Shown: positions 1 to 12,048, counted from the first letter of the stretch. The stretch: 64,000 nucleotides of DNA from Photorhabdus laumondii subsp. laumondii (GCF_003343245.1 NZ_CP024901.1:3286001-3350000); one strand, 5' to 3'. Numbers and translations are program-made. The notes: a model not told the origin generated them from the letters alone.

Positions 1-492
1 AGCAAGATCGAGAGCAACAACGCCGTAATTAGAATATTCATTGACAAGATATGCGGTTCTCAAACTTTGATCTTCTGAAAAATTCCGCAATGTACATAAT
101 ATTAAACCTGCTGCTATACCATATTTGATTGAATAATTTTTCATTGCTTCCAAAACAATTTCTACAATATCGCGTTCATTTAATCCTAAGCGAAGATGAA
201 GTAAAGGTGCAAATCTAATTTCAGCATAAACTACATTATCGCTTTTTAATTGTATGAAAAGATCTTCTACAGCATCAGCGATTACGTCCCTTTTTTGTAG
301 TAAATCCAGTGAAGGAATGATCTTATTTAAAAAATCACCTAAATCATGACATTTTTCAGCGGCAATATATTTTTCACAAAATGACTTACGGGTAATATCA
401 GGAATGAATTTTTTAACGAAATGATAACTCAACCCACAATCAAGATGTGTATGTAATTCTACCTTTCTCAGTAAATCAGGATTAAAATTCAT
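1..492 (-). CDS. add: Adenosine deaminase family protein (3' end beyond the window)
   Basis: Only the first 164 codons are present; the gene runs off the left edge. The translation opens with the metal-binding motif of the adenosine/AMP deaminase family (VELHTHLD near residues 11-18), followed by a region with a YAEIRFAPLLH stretch typical of this TIM-barrel amidohydrolase. It would deaminate adenosine or deoxyadenosine to inosine in the cytoplasm. The ATG has a good ribosome binding site (AGGAG) a few bases upstream. It starts 25 bp after the stop of the nucleoside hydrolase gene on the same strand, so the two form a likely salvage operon. Whether it is true Add or a related deaminase cannot be settled from the N-terminus. 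Confidence 0.8.
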   Translation of the reverse strand, partial: MNFNPDLLRKVELHTHLDCGLSYHFVKKFIPDITRKSFCEKYIAAEKCHDLGDFLNKIIPSLDLLQKRDVIADAVEDLFIQLKSDNVVYAEIRFAPLLHLRLGLNERDIVEIVLEAMKNYSIKYGIAAGLILCTLRNFSEDQSLRTAYLVNEYSNYGVVALDLA

Positions 493-517
493 CTTTTATT
501 CTCCTATATGACTAAAA

Positions 518-1447
518 TTACGATAATAATGTAAATAGTTTATTCTTAAATACCTCACCCTTGATTTTAGTCACCACACTCATATTATGGGGATGATTGA
601 GAAGATCGGTTGAATCAATCACTAAATGCCCATATGAACGTGCGCTTTGATATTCAACATAACCATACACCGCTAATTTATCCTCTATCATTTCATTCGG
701 ATATAAAGCAATAGCCATTGTTATAGGATCAGGCAGATCAAATCCTTTTCTATTCGTTCTTCCCGCATTGAATTCAATCAATGTTCTATTACAGCTCACT
801 GCAAACTGACCAAGATCACCTAAAGAATTTAATTTATCCATATCGAATTCATTAATAAAAGCCTCCTCCATACCTAACTCCCATCCACAAAATATAAGAG
901 GTAATCCAGAATTCAATACTATATGTGCTGCTTCAGCATCAGAATAGAGATTGAATTCAGCCAATGGCGTAATATTACCTGACTTCAACCCAGAGCCACC
1001 CATAATATATATCACTTTGACAGATTTATATAAATTTGGCTCTTTTAAGACAGCCATTGCTATATTTGTCAATGGTCCCAAAGTGATTATCTCTATCTCA
1101 CCAGGAAATTTTTTCACGATATCAATAATGGCATCTACTGCATGTTTATCTTCTACTATTAACGAAGACTCTGGTAAATTCATATTACCCATACCATCTT
1201 TTCCATGAATATGATATGAAGCATAATGCTCTCTAAATAATGGTTTACTCATCCCTTCATATACCGGAGGAATATATGTCCCTGCTTTTTCAATACTAAC
1301 TAATGCATTTTTCCTGCACTGCGCAACAGCACAATTACCAGCAACAATAGTAATACCTTCAATAAAAACTGAGGGTTCACGGAGCGCCATAAATAATGCA
1401 ACTGCATCATCGGAAGCCGTATCTGTATCAATAATGAAATGTCTCAT
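518..1447 (-). CDS. Nucleoside hydrolase, IunH family
   Basis: This 309-residue protein begins with the Ca2+-binding signature of inosine/uridine-preferring nucleoside hydrolases (DTDTASDDA, residues 7-15). It also carries the family features GPLTNIA and EFNLYSDAEAA. It should cleave the N-glycosidic bond of ribonucleosides to give base plus ribose. The length fits the family (about 310 residues). It is the first gene of a two-gene minus-strand operon with the deaminase-like gene, which suggests joint purine nucleoside salvage. A perfect CRP palindrome lies about 116-131 bp upstream of the start. The subfamily (RihA, RihB, RihC or IunH type) and substrate preference cannot be assigned. Confidence 0.88.
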   Translation of the reverse strand: MRHFIIDTDTASDDAVALFMALREPSVFIEGITIVAGNCAVAQCRKNALVSIEKAGTYIPPVYEGMSKPLFREHYASYHIHGKDGMGNMNLPESSLIVEDKHAVDAIIDIVKKFPGEIEIITLGPLTNIAMAVLKEPNLYKSVKVIYIMGGSGLKSGNITPLAEFNLYSDAEAAHIVLNSGLPLIFCGWELGMEEAFINEFDMDKLNSLGDLGQFAVSCNRTLIEFNAGRTNRKGFDLPDPITMAIALYPNEMIEDKLAVYGYVEYQSARSYGHLVIDSTDLLNHPHNMSVVTKIKGEVFKNKLFTLLS

Positions 1448-1562
1448 AGCCTATTTCCCTTTATCATATTCCTTACATTAATCTATAAATTCCGCCAAAA
1501 AAAAGTCACATGACCTTTTTCCAGAATTAAGAAACAATGTGCGCAGAGATAGATAACCAATA

Positions 1563-1578
1563 TGTGATCTATTTCACA
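1563..1578. promoter_or_regulatory. CRP (cAMP receptor protein) binding site
   Basis: The sequence is TGTGA-N6-TCACA with both half-sites perfect. Its centre at 1570.5 is about 124 bp from the start of the nucleoside hydrolase gene and about 370 bp from mdtA, so it most likely serves the nucleoside salvage operon on the minus strand. The link to that operon is inferred from distance. Confidence 0.7.
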
Positions 1579-1817
1579 ATTTACCATCAATAAACAATTC
1601 GCAGGAATATGTTCTATACACTATGGACTATATTTTTTTGCATTTTATCACCCGTTTAAATTCTCTTGAAAATTAAGCGATATAATCTCACAACCGTAAA
1701 GAAAACGAAGGTAACAGAAGCAGCCTCATTTGCATAATTTCTGGAGCCGACTCGAAAAAACTGACAAAAAACGCCTTAATTTGCCTTAAAAAGCGCTTCC
1801 TTGACATATTTTCCACA

Positions 1818-1835
1818 TTTTCTCCATTTTTTAGC
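1818..1835 (+). promoter_or_regulatory. Candidate BaeR box upstream of mdtA
   Basis: A TTTTCTCCAT core followed by T-rich sequence and AGCC resembles the BaeR box known from E. coli mdtA, though its 3' half is degenerate. It lies about 100 bp upstream of the mdtA ATG, where an activator site would be expected. baeSR follows the mdt genes, so autoregulation of the whole operon is plausible. Confidence 0.5.
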
Positions 1836-1937
1836 CTATCCTCACTGTCTAAACTAATAGCATGAGATTAAACCGATATTTCAGTCGGACATAATCAAGC
1901 AACATCTTAGCCTTGCGTTTGAGAGAATGTCGAAGAA

Positions 1938-3143
1938 ATGAATCAAAATAATAAACACCGTACCCTCCTTTTCCGTGCAGCACTGGCCGCTATTGCCATT
2001 GCTGCCGCTATATTTTTCTGGTACCAACTTAAAACCCCTCAACAATCGAGCCCATCGGATCAATCCTCTGGTTTAAGACATTCCCCTTTACCCCCTGTAC
2101 AGGTTGCCACAGCAAAAGAGCAGGCAGTCCCTCGCTTTCTGGCCGGGCTTGGCACCATTCAAGCCGCCAATACCGCCACGGTAACCAGCCGGGTTGAAGG
2201 TCAGCTTATCGCTTTGCACTTTCAAGAAGGCCAACAAATTAAACAAGGGGATTTACTGGCAGAAATTGATCCACGCCCTTTTCAGGTTCAACTAGCGCAA
2301 GCCAAAGGCCAGCTTGCTAAAGATGAAGCAATATTGGCGAATGCTCGTCAGGATCTCAATCGCTACCAGAAATTGGCAAACACTCACCTGATTTCCCAAC
2401 AAGAAATGGATAATCAACGTGCACTTGTCCGCCAACACGAAGCCAGTCTGAAAGTTGATCAAGCCGCAATTGATAGTGCAAAACTTCAACTCACTTACAG
2501 CCGTATTACAGCTCCCATTTCCGGTAAAGTGGGCTTGAAACAGATCGATGTAGGAAATTTTATTTCCAGTGGTAACAGCTCCTCTATCGTGGTTATTACC
2601 CAAACCGATCCGGTAGATGTGCTGTTTTCACTCCCTGAAAACGATATCAATGCTGTTTTACAAGCTCAGAAAACGAATCATGACGTCGTTGTTAGTGCCT
2701 GGGATCGCAATAATCAGCAACAACTTGCCGCAGGCAAGCTGTTGAGCATTGATAATCAAATTGATGCCACTACCGGCACAATTAAGCTAAAAGCCCGTTT
2801 TTCCAATCAAGAAAGCATCTTATTCCCAAATCAGTTTGTTAATGTCCGTATTAAAGTCGATACACTGGAAAATGCAGTGGTGATCCCAAATGCTGCCCTG
2901 CAAATGGGTAATGAAGGGAATTTTGTCTGGATGTTAGGTAAAGAGAATAAAGTCAGCAAACATCTGGTCACGGTCAAATTGCAGGATACAAAACGTGTTG
3001 TTATCAGTGCCGGCTTAGCAGCAGGTGATAAAGTGGTCACTGATGGTATCGATCGCCTGACAGATGGCGCTAAAGTGGATATTGTCACACCGATGGTAAA
3101 TAAGCCTCAACCACAAAAACACGATCAAACGGAGAATTCCTGA
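1938..3143 (+). CDS. mdtA: RND efflux periplasmic adaptor MdtA
   Basis: This is the membrane fusion protein of the MdtABC tripartite multidrug pump, linking the inner-membrane transporter to an outer-membrane channel such as TolC. The 401-residue protein has an N-terminal hydrophobic segment (residues about 11-29), the barrel-sandwich/lipoyl half-motifs ([20 protein letters not shown]), an alpha-hairpin rich in Q and A (about 110-170) and the second half-motif ([18 protein letters not shown]). Its stop codon overlaps the mdtB start (TGATG), so the genes are translationally coupled. In E. coli the operon is induced by BaeSR under envelope stress, and the same neighbours are present here. Confidence 0.95.
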
Positions 3144-6100
3144 TGCAGGCAGGCTCCCCAATCCCAGGTGGCGGACCATCACGCCTGTTCATCTTACGAC
3201 CTGTTGCCACCACTCTGTTTATGGCAGCAATCCTGCTAGCAGGTATTATCGGCTATCGCATGTTGCCCGTGTCTGCATTACCGGAAGTGGACTATCCCAC
3301 CATTCAGGTTGTCACACTCTACCCCGGTGCAAGCCCCGATGTGATGACTTCGGCAGTCACCGCACCACTTGAGCGCCAACTCGGACAGATGTCTGGCCTT
3401 AAACAGATGGCCTCTCAAAGTTCCGGCGGGGCTTCTGTTATCACATTACAATTCCAGCTAACTTTGCCGTTAGATGTCGCCGAGCAGGAAGTGCAGGCGG
3501 CTATCAATGCAGCCAGTAATTTATTGCCGAATGACCTGCCTTATCCCCCTATCTACAGCAAAGTTAATCCCGCTGATCCACCGATTCTAATGCTAGCAGT
3601 CACCTCCGATGCAATGCCAATGACACAGATTCAAGATATGGTGGAAACCCGTATTGCGCAGAAAATTTCACAGGTCAACGGTGTAGGATTGGTGACACTC
3701 GCCGGCGGCCAGCGACCAGCCGTCAGAGTGAAGCTAAATGCCCAAGCGGTCGCTGCACAGGGATTGGATAGCGAAACCATCCGCACCGCTATCAACAATG
3801 CTAACGTTAATTCCGCCAAAGGTAGCCTTGATGGTCCGACTCGCTCTGTCACGCTTTCGGCCAACGATCAAATGAAGTCAGTAAATGATTACCGCAACTT
3901 GATCATCGCCTATAAAAATGGCTCACCGGTACGGTTACAAGATGTCGCAACCATTGAACAAGGCGCTGAAAATACCAAACTAGGTGCATGGTCCAATAAC
4001 ACACAAGCGATTGTGATTAATGTTCAGCGCCAGCCAGGTGCCAATGTGATTGAAACTACAGATAACATTCGCCAGATGTTGCCGGAACTCATCAGCAGCT
4101 TGCCAAAATCCGTCGATATGAAAATCCTGACTGACCGCACAACAACCATTCGCGCCTCAGTGAAAGATGTTCAGTTTGAGCTATTACTGGCAATTGCACT
4201 GGTTGTTATGGTGATTTATCTGTTTTTACGTAACGGTATCGCAACACTTATCCCCAGTATCGCCGTTCCCCTTTCACTGATCGGCACATTCGCAGTGATG
4301 TATTTCTGCGGTTTCTCCGTCAATAATCTGACGCTAATGGCGCTCACCATTGCTACCGGTTTTGTCGTAGACGATGCCATTGTGGTCATTGAAAATATCT
4401 CTCGTTATATAGAACAAGGCGAGAAACCGATGACAGCCGCATTGAAAGGCGCGGGTGAAATCGGTTTTACCATTATCTCCCTGACTTTCTCTTTGATTGC
4501 GGTGCTGATCCCGCTGCTTTTTATGGGCGATATCGTTGGCCGCCTGTTTCGTGAGTTTGCAATTACCCTGGCCGTGGCAATTCTGATTTCAGCCGTTGTC
4601 TCACTGACATTAACCCCCATGATGTGCGCTCGAATCCTGAAACCGGAATCACAGATAAAACACAATCGTTTTGAACAAGCCAGTGGACGATTTTTTGAAC
4701 AAATGATTGCCGGTTATGCTGTATGGCTAAAAAGAGCACTGAATCACCCGTGGATCACCTTTGGCATCGCCCTAAGTACATTGGCGCTAACTGCCCTGCT
4801 CTATCTGATGATTCCAAAAGGATTTTTTCCATCACAGGATAATGGGCTGATTCAGGGAACACTGGAAGCGCCACAATCCATTTCCTTCACCGCAATGGTG
4901 AATAAACAACAACAGGTTTCATCCTTATTGCTGCAAGACCCGGCAGTAGAAAATATCACCACTTTTGTGGGCGTTGATGGCAGTAACCCAACATTGAATA
5001 ACGGGCGACTGCAAATCACACTAAAACCACTCAATCAGCGTGATGACAGAATCGTTGACATTATTCCGCGTTTGCAGGAAAAAGTTGCCGCTATACCCGG
5101 CATAAAGCTCTATCTGCAACCGATGCAGGATTTGACGATTGACACTCAGGTTACCCGTACCCAATACCAATTCACTTTGCAGGCAACCTCTCTGGATGAA
5201 CTGAGTATCTGGGTGCCAAAATTGCTGGCTGAACTAAAGCAGAGAGCAGAGCTAGTTGATATCAGCAGTGACTGGCAAGATCAGGGGCTGATCGCCTACG
5301 TTAAAGTAGACCGAGACATTGCCAGCCGATTGGGCATCTCAATGGCTGCTATAGATAACGCACTCTATAACGCATTCGGCCAGCGGCTAATTTCAACCAT
5401 TTATACGCAAGCTAATCAGTATCGGATCATCTTGGAACATGATGTAACATCGACTCCGGGGCTGGCAGCATTTGATAACATCCGCCTTAACGGAACTGAT
5501 GGCCATGTCGTACCTCTCAGAACTATTGCAACTATTGAACAAAAATTTGGCCCACTGGCAATCAATCACCTAGCTCAATTTCCCTCAGCAACATTTTCTT
5601 TCAACGTTGCCGAGGATGCTTCTCTCGAACAGGCGGTCAATGCTGTTCGTGATGCCGCGCAATTGATCAACATGCCCAAAGACATTTCCACCCAATTCCA
5701 AGGAACAACACTGGCATTTGAAAGCGCACTGGGTAATACATTGTGGCTAATCGCGGCTGCCATTATCGCCATGTATATCGTGCTAGGCATACTGTATGAA
5801 AGCTTCATCCATCCGGTGACCATTCTCTCCACATTGCCAACAGCAGGAGTAGGTGCACTATTAGCGCTGATGATGGCAGGTCATGAACTGGATGTCATTG
5901 CGATCATCGGCATTATCTTGTTGATAGGTATTGTGAAGAAAAACGCCATCATGATGATCGATTTTGCGTTGGCAGCGGAGCGTGAACAGGGACTATCGCC
6001 TTACGAAGCCATTTATCAAGCGTGCTTATTGCGCTTCCGTCCGATTCTGATGACCACAATGGCGGCGTTGCTTGGGGCACTCCCCTTGATGCTCAGCACC

Positions 6101-6289
6101 GGTGTCGGTGCTGAATTACGTCGTCCTTTGGGTATCTGTATGGTAGGTGGATTGATTATGAGCCAGATCCTGACACTGTTTACTACGCCAGTGATCTATT
6201 TGCTGTTTGATCGTCTGGCCCACTATCGCCGCAATCGCCAGCTCTCAGTTTCAAACACGCCATCTATTGATCATCAGGAGCCGCGGTGA
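3143..6289 (+). CDS. mdtB: RND multidrug efflux transporter subunit MdtB
   Basis: This 1048-residue inner-membrane RND pump subunit has the expected 12-helix layout with two large periplasmic loops. The N-terminus carries [19 protein letters not shown] (helix 1). The proton-relay double aspartate is visible in [14 protein letters not shown] in helix 4. In E. coli MdtB and MdtC assemble as an MdtB2C heterotrimer and export bile salts, novobiocin and other compounds. The start overlaps the mdtA stop and the stop overlaps the mdtC start (GTGAAA), typical of a coupled operon. Confidence 0.95.
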
Positions 6290-9200
6290 AATTTTTTGCC
6301 TTATTTATCCAACGCCCTGTTGCCACCACGCTATTGAGTTTAGCCATAACCCTATGTGGGGTATTGGGATTTACCCTGTTGCCGGTTTCTCCTTTACCAC
6401 AAGTGGATTTTCCGGTGATCTCGGTTTACGCCTCATTACCGGGCGCTTCACCGGAAACAATGGCCTCATCTGTCGCGACGCCATTGGAGCACGCCCTAGG
6501 CCGAATTGCCGGAGTCAATGAAATGACCTCCAGTAGCTCCCTTGGTAGTACCAATATCACGCTCGAATTTGATCTCAATCGTGATATTAACAGTGCAGCA
6601 CGGGATGTACAGGCAGCGCTGAATGCCGCTCAAAGTCTGTTGCCTTCAGGTATGCCTAGCCGGCCGCATTATTACAAAGTCAACCCGACTGATGCCCCAA
6701 TCATGATCCTCACATTGACTTCCGATACCTATAATCAGGGGCAGCTTTATGATTTTGCCTCTACTCAACTGGCTCAGAAAATCGCCCAAGTTGAAGGCGT
6801 CAGTGAAGTCTCTGTTGGCGGCAGTTCATTACCGGCAGTCAGAGTTGAATTGAATCCTGGCGTCCTGTTTCATCAGGGGGTTTCGCTAGATGCGGTACGC
6901 AAAGCTATCAGCAATGCCAATGTTCGCCGCCCACAAGGATATGTGGATTCCGAGCAGCAACACTGGCAAATTCAAATGAATGATGAGTTAAAAACAGCCG
7001 AAAACTATCGCCCGATCATCGTTCACTACAACAACAATTCACCGGTGCGATTGCAGGATGTAGCAAATGTAAAAGATTCTGTTCAGAATGTCAGAGCAGC
7101 CGGAATGTCTGGCGGTGAGCCGGCTATTTTGTTGATCATTCGCCGTGAGGCTGGCGCGAATATTATCGCCACAGTAAACCGTATCCGTGAACAATTACCT
7201 GCATTACATGAATCTATTCCTGCCAGTATTCAACTTAAAGTTGCTCAAGACCGCACACCCACTATTCGTGCTTCAATAGTGGAAGTAGAACGAGCATTGG
7301 TGATTGCTATCGGGCTGGTCATTCTGGTGGTATTCCTGTTCTTGCGTTCTGGTCGCGCAACATTGATCCCTGCCATTGCTGTACCGGTTTCACTCATTGG
7401 CACCTTTACCGCTATGTATCTGTGCGGTTTCAGTTTGAACAATCTTTCCTTAATGGCGCTGACGGTTGCCACAGGATTTGTGGTAGATGATGCGATTGTG
7501 GTACTGGAGAATATTTCCCGCCACCTTGAAGCCGGCATAAAACCCATGCAAGCGGCCCTACAGGGTGTCCGGGAAGTGGGTTTTACGGTCCTCTCAATGA
7601 GTATTTCACTGGTAGCCGTCTTTATCCCGCTTCTGCTCATGGATGGATTGGTTGGTCGGCTGTTCCGTGAATTTGCCATTACCCTAACCACATCAATCAG
7701 CATCTCATTATTGGTTTCTCTAACACTAACGCCAATGATGTGCGCTCATTTACTAAAATCTCAGCGTCCCAAAGCACAGAAGAAAATACGAGGATTCGGT
7801 AAAGTTCTACTGAAAATTCAGCAAGTTTACGGGCGCTCCCTGATGTGGGTTCTTAATCATAGCCGTTGGGTATTGTTAATTTTGGCCGGCATCATTGCCC
7901 TAAATGTTTGGCTCTATATCAATATCCCCAAAACTTTCTTCCCAGAGCAGGATACCGGTCGGTTACTAGGGTTTGTTCGGGCAGATCAAAGTATCTCTTT
8001 CCAGTCTATGCGTGAAAAAATGAAAAACTTCATGCAGACAATCAATGCAGATCCTACGGTAGACAGCGTTATCGGTTTTACCGGTGGTGGGCGGGTAAAT
8101 AATGGCTTTATGTTTATCTCTCTAAAGCCATTGAAAGAGCGTTCAGAAAACGCTGAACAGATTATCTCGCGCCTGAGAATTAAACTTGCCAATGAACCGG
8201 GAGCAAATCTATTTCTCATTCCGGTACAAGATATCAGGGCTGGCGGTCGCCAGGCTAATGCCAGCTATCAATTCACATTGCTGGCAGATGATCTGAATGA
8301 TCTTCGCAAATGGGAGCCTGTTATCCGTAAAGCATTAGGGCAATTGCCGCAACTGACTGACGTGAATTCAGATAAGGAGGATAAAGGCGCTGAAATGGCA
8401 ATAATCTATGACCGCGATACCATGTCTCGTCTGGGCATTAATGTCAGTGAAGCCAATAATTTGCTGAATAATGCTTTTGGTCAGCGACAAATATCCACCA
8501 TTTATCAACCACTTAATCAGTACAAGGTGGTGATGGAAGTTGCACCAGAATATACACAGGATGTCAGCGCACTGGAAAAAATGTTTGTGATTAATAATCA
8601 AGGAAAAGCCATTCCGCTCTCCTATTTTGCTCACTGGCAACCGGCTAACGCGCCGCTAAGTGTCAATCATCAAGGGCTTTCTGCTGCTTCAACCATTGCT
8701 TTCAATGTACCCGAAGGCTATACCCTCTCTGATGCTATCAATGCGATTGAAAGAACCACAACCGAACTTAGGGTACCTTCAACGGTTCGTGGCACTTTTG
8801 CAGGCACCGCCCAGATTTTTCAGGAAACCCTGAAATCACAATTATTCTTGATTCTGGCGGCCATTATTACCGTCTATCTGGTGCTAGGGATACTGTATGA
8901 AAGTTATATCCATCCATTGACTATTCTCTCTACCCTGCCTTCCGCCGGTATTGGTGCCCTGCTGGCATTAGAACTGTTTGACACACCATTCAGCCTGATA
9001 GCATTAATCGGCATCATGTTATTGATTGGTATCGTGAAAAAGAATGCCATTATTATGGTGGACTTTGCGATTGAAGCTCAACGTAACGGTAATATCTGCG
9101 CCCGTGATGCGATATTCCAAGCCAGCCTATTACGTTTCCGTCCGATTCTGATGACCACACTGGCCGCCTTGTTTGGTTCCCTGCCACTGGTTTTGAGTAG

Positions 9201-9396
9201 TGGCGACGGTACGGAATTACGCCAACCTTTAGGAATCACCATTGTGGGTGGTTTGGTTATGAGCCAGCTTTTAACACTATATACCACACCGGTTGTCTAT
9301 CTCTGTTTTGATCGACTAAGAGCCTATCCCAATAGGCGTAATTGTTGCAGGCAGTTTGAACACGGACAGCGCGGAAAAACCGGAACGTACACGTAG
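6286..9396 (+). CDS. mdtC: RND multidrug efflux transporter subunit MdtC, with a replaced C-terminal tail
   Basis: This partner of MdtB in the heterotrimeric RND pump starts with GTG overlapping the mdtB stop. It is homologous to MdtB throughout and also carries [14 protein letters not shown]. It is 1036 residues long, a little over the roughly 1025 of the E. coli protein. The conserved part ends with [19 protein letters not shown]. The last 22 or so residues, rich in R, N, C and Q, are encoded by a 141-bp palindromic repeat element starting at 9322 and look unrelated to the MdtC family. The fourth gene of the E. coli operon, mdtD, is absent and baeS follows directly. Confidence 0.94.
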
Positions 9397-9462
9397 TACG
9401 TGAGGATTTTGAGCACTGCCCAGGTTCAAAATGGCAAATAAAATAGCCCTATTGGAATAGGC
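9322..9462. repeat. 141-bp palindromic, MITE-like element fused to the end of mdtC
   Basis: The element is bounded by inverted ends, each itself nearly palindromic (CCTATCCCAATAGG on the left, CCTATTGGAATAGG on the right). It has an internal hairpin-forming stretch around CACGTAGTACGTGAG. It has no coding capacity for a transposase, so it would need one in trans. It overlaps the last 75 bases of mdtC and ends 54 bp before the baeS ATG. It differs in sequence from the ERIC repeats elsewhere in the window. I recall similar sequence dispersed in other enterobacterial genomes but cannot name a family with certainty. Confidence 0.65.
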
Positions 9463-9516
9463 AGTAAGGGAAAAGTGGCAACAACGGCGTACTACCAAGC
9501 AAATTATGGAGCCATC

Positions 9517-10905
9517 ATGAAACTCGGCATCAGTGGTAAACTGTTTATGGCCATTTTCGCCACTTGCATGCTAGTACTCATCACCATGCACTGGGGCGTA
9601 AGAAGCAGCTTCCAGCATGGTTTTATTGGTTATATAAAACAAAATATCCAGCTACGTACTGCCATGTTAGCCGAAGCACTGGCTGAACAATATCAACAAC
9701 ATGGCAACTGGAAATTCTTAAAGAGGAATGACCGGGCAATTTTTCAAATCATCCGCTCCATTGAACAAACCAGTGAAAGCCGTCAAGGTCCACCACCTCG
9801 CGGTTGGCGAACTCAATTTTGGGTGGTGGACAGTGACATGAAACTGCTGGTCGGTCATGAAGGTAAAATCCCGTCAGAGACTTATCGCAAACCGATTATC
9901 TATCATCATCAAGTCGTTGGTTGGGTCATTGTTAGCACATCAGATAAAATTACCCGTCAAGCTGATATCAGTTTTGATCGCCAGCAACAACTGACAAGCT
10001 GGATAATTGCCGGTTTATCTACCTTGCTGGCAATGATAGCCACGCTATTATTATCCCGCGGTATGTTAAAACCCGTTAAACGTTTGGTTGAAGGAACACA
10101 TAAACTGGCAGCCGGTGATTTTAGTGTCCGAGTCACACCATCAAGTAAAGATGAAATTGGTCAGCTTGCCCACAATTTTAACCAACTCGCCAGTACCCTG
10201 GAAAAAAACGAGCAGATGCGTCGCGATTATATGGCCGATATTTCTCATGAACTGCGCACTCCCCTTTCCATATTGCGTGGTGAATTGGAAGCGTTACAGG
10301 ATGGTGTTCACAAACCAACGCCAGAAACTCTCAATTCGTTATTGGCTGAAATTACCACATTGACCAAACTGGTTGATGATTTACATCAACTATCTCTATC
10401 CGATCGCGGGGCGCTGGCATACCGGAAAGAATTTATCAACATCAGTGAGTTAATTCAGGTTGCTATCGCATCTTATCATGGCCGTTTCCTTGATAAACAA
10501 ATCCAAGTGGATGTTAAACTTCCTGAAATGATTACGTTGTTTGCTGACCCAAGCAGATTGACTCAGCTATTTCATAATTTACTGGAAAATAGTCTTCGCT
10601 ATACCGCTGATAATGGAAAATTGATCATTAAAGGTTGTTCTGACGATAACCACTTCATTCTGAATTGGGAGGACAGCAAGCCCGGTTTGTCACCAGAGCA
10701 ATGCCAACGGGTTTTTGAACGATTCTACCGCAGTGAATCCTCACGAAACCGCGCCAGTGGTGGCTCAGGACTTGGTTTAGCCATTTGCTATAACATCGTT
10801 GAAGCCCATAACGGTACGATCCATGCCGAACCCTCACCTTTAGGTGGCCTGAGAATTATCGTAGAATTGTCGCTCACTGAATCCCTCGACGGCGAAACGT
10901 TATGA
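9517..10905 (+). CDS. baeS: Sensor histidine kinase BaeS
   Basis: This 462-residue membrane sensor controls the mdt efflux operon and other envelope-stress genes through BaeR. It has an N-terminal transmembrane segment, a periplasmic region, a second helix (about 160-180), a HAMP domain, the phospho-acceptor box [10 protein letters not shown] with His244, and an ATPase domain ([29 protein letters not shown]). The ATG at 9517 with GGAG upstream is preferred to the upstream in-frame start at 9475, which would add an unconserved segment next to the inserted repeat. It lies downstream of mdtC and overlaps baeR by 4 bp. Confidence 0.93.
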   Translation: MKLGISGKLFMAIFATCMLVLITMHWGVRSSFQHGFIGYIKQNIQLRTAMLAEALAEQYQQHGNWKFLKRNDRAIFQIIRSIEQTSESRQGPPPRGWRTQFWVVDSDMKLLVGHEGKIPSETYRKPIIYHHQVVGWVIVSTSDKITRQADISFDRQQQLTSWIIAGLSTLLAMIATLLLSRGMLKPVKRLVEGTHKLAAGDFSVRVTPSSKDEIGQLAHNFNQLASTLEKNEQMRRDYMADISHELRTPLSILRGELEALQDGVHKPTPETLNSLLAEITTLTKLVDDLHQLSLSDRGALAYRKEFINISELIQVAIASYHGRFLDKQIQVDVKLPEMITLFADPSRLTQLFHNLLENSLRYTADNGKLIIKGCSDDNHFILNWEDSKPGLSPEQCQRVFERFYRSESSRNRASGGSGLGLAICYNIVEAHNGTIHAEPSPLGGLRIIVELSLTESLDGETL

Positions 10906-11606
10906 GTACAGAATTTGAGCATTATACTGTTTTGATTGTTGAAGATGAGCCAAAACTTGGGCAATTGCTGGTTGATTACTTGCAGGCGGCTGATTACGAA
11001 ACCCAGTGGCTACTGCGAGGTGATGAAGCTGTCTCCCATGTACAGCAACATAATCCAGATATTATTTTGCTGGATTTGATGCTTCCAGGCTGTGATGGCA
11101 TCACTATTTGTCGGGAAATTCGCCGCTTCTCTGATGTACCGATTATTATGGTCACCGCCAAAACGGAAGAAATTGACCGTTTACTTGGATTGGAAATCGG
11201 GGCAGATGATTATATTTGTAAACCTTACAGCCCACGTGAAATTGTCGCGCGAGTTAAAACGATTCTTCGTCGCTGTTACCGACCACAAGATATTGTCAAA
11301 CAAAGCGATTTACACATTGATGAAGCCTGTTTCCAGGCGCGTTACCGCGATAAAATACTGGATTTGACCCCGGTTGAATTCCGGTTATTAAAAACGATGG
11401 CAAGTCGCCCTGGGCAAGTATTTTCCCGCGATAAGTTATTGAATAACCTATATGATGATCACCGAATCGTGACAGACCGTACCATTGATAGCCACATTAA
11501 AAATTTACGCCGTAAACTGGAACAATTGGATAACAGTAAAACATTCATTCGTTCTATTTATGGACTTGGTTACCGATGGGAAGCAGATATATGCCGTTTG
11601 TTATAA
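10902..11606 (+). CDS. baeR: Response regulator BaeR
   Basis: This 234-residue OmpR/PhoB-type regulator has a receiver domain with the phospho-acceptor Asp58 ([11 protein letters not shown]) and the lysine in YICKPYSP. Its C-terminal winged helix ends with the expected [12 protein letters not shown]. It starts inside the baeS stop codon (ATGA overlap). By family knowledge it activates mdtABC. The candidate BaeR box at 1818-1835 fits that role. Confidence 0.94.
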   Translation: MSTEFEHYTVLIVEDEPKLGQLLVDYLQAADYETQWLLRGDEAVSHVQQHNPDIILLDLMLPGCDGITICREIRRFSDVPIIMVTAKTEEIDRLLGLEIGADDYICKPYSPREIVARVKTILRRCYRPQDIVKQSDLHIDEACFQARYRDKILDLTPVEFRLLKTMASRPGQVFSRDKLLNNLYDDHRIVTDRTIDSHIKNLRRKLEQLDNSKTFIRSIYGLGYRWEADICRLL

Positions 11607-11703
11607 CTGTCACACTTTAACTGAATTAAATTTCTCTCAACCTTTCACCGGTCAGAAATTCAGCTATATTAAAAATACTTACCTGTAATTGGAGGAATTT
11701 CTT

Positions 11704-12048
11704 ATGGCTGTGGGTCATTATGATCTTAAGAGAACAAAAAACAAGCAGTATTACTTCAATTTAAAAGCATCGAACGGTGAAGTTATCCTTACCAGTGAAA
11801 TGTATACGACCAAGGCAGCAGCGAATAAAGGAATTCGTTCTGTCCAAGCAAATTCACCGGCAGAAAAAAACTTCGAAATCAGAGAAAACAAATCTGGCAA
11901 GTCCTATTTCGTGCTGAAAGCGAGAAACTATCAAGTTATCGGCATCAGCGAGTCTTACGATAATGAAGTCGCGGTCAAAAAAGGCATTCAATCTGCGATT
12001 AAACATGGCTCTAGCGTCAATGTTCGAGATCTAACAAAGTCAGAATAA
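11704..12048 (+). CDS. yegP: YegP family protein (DUF1508 tandem repeat)
   Basis: This 114-residue protein has two copies of the DUF1508/YegP domain. Each has the pattern YYFNLKASNGEVILTSE or YFVLKARNYQVIGISE followed by AAxKGIxS. The ATG at 11704 is preceded by GGAGG at a good distance; an upstream in-frame ATG at 11689 lies before that site and is unlikely. The molecular function is not established; the family is small, soluble and common in Proteobacteria. In E. coli yegP lies in the same neighbourhood (mdt-bae-yegP-yegQ), which supports orthology. Confidence 0.88.
   Translation: MAVGHYDLKRTKNKQYYFNLKASNGEVILTSEMYTTKAAANKGIRSVQANSPAEKNFEIRENKSGKSYFVLKARNYQVIGISESYDNEVAVKKGIQSAIKHGSSVNVRDLTKSE

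Larger units (their letters stand above)
1448..1937. other. Divergent intergenic region, nucleoside hydrolase / mdtA
   Basis: No gene is seen in these 490 bases. They separate two divergent operons and hold a consensus CRP palindrome near 1563-1578 and a BaeR-box-like element near 1818-1835. Confidence 0.6.

Noticed and set aside
9338..9462. Considered a relic of mdtD between mdtC and baeS
   Set aside because: The sequence is a palindromic element with no membrane-protein coding potential in any frame.
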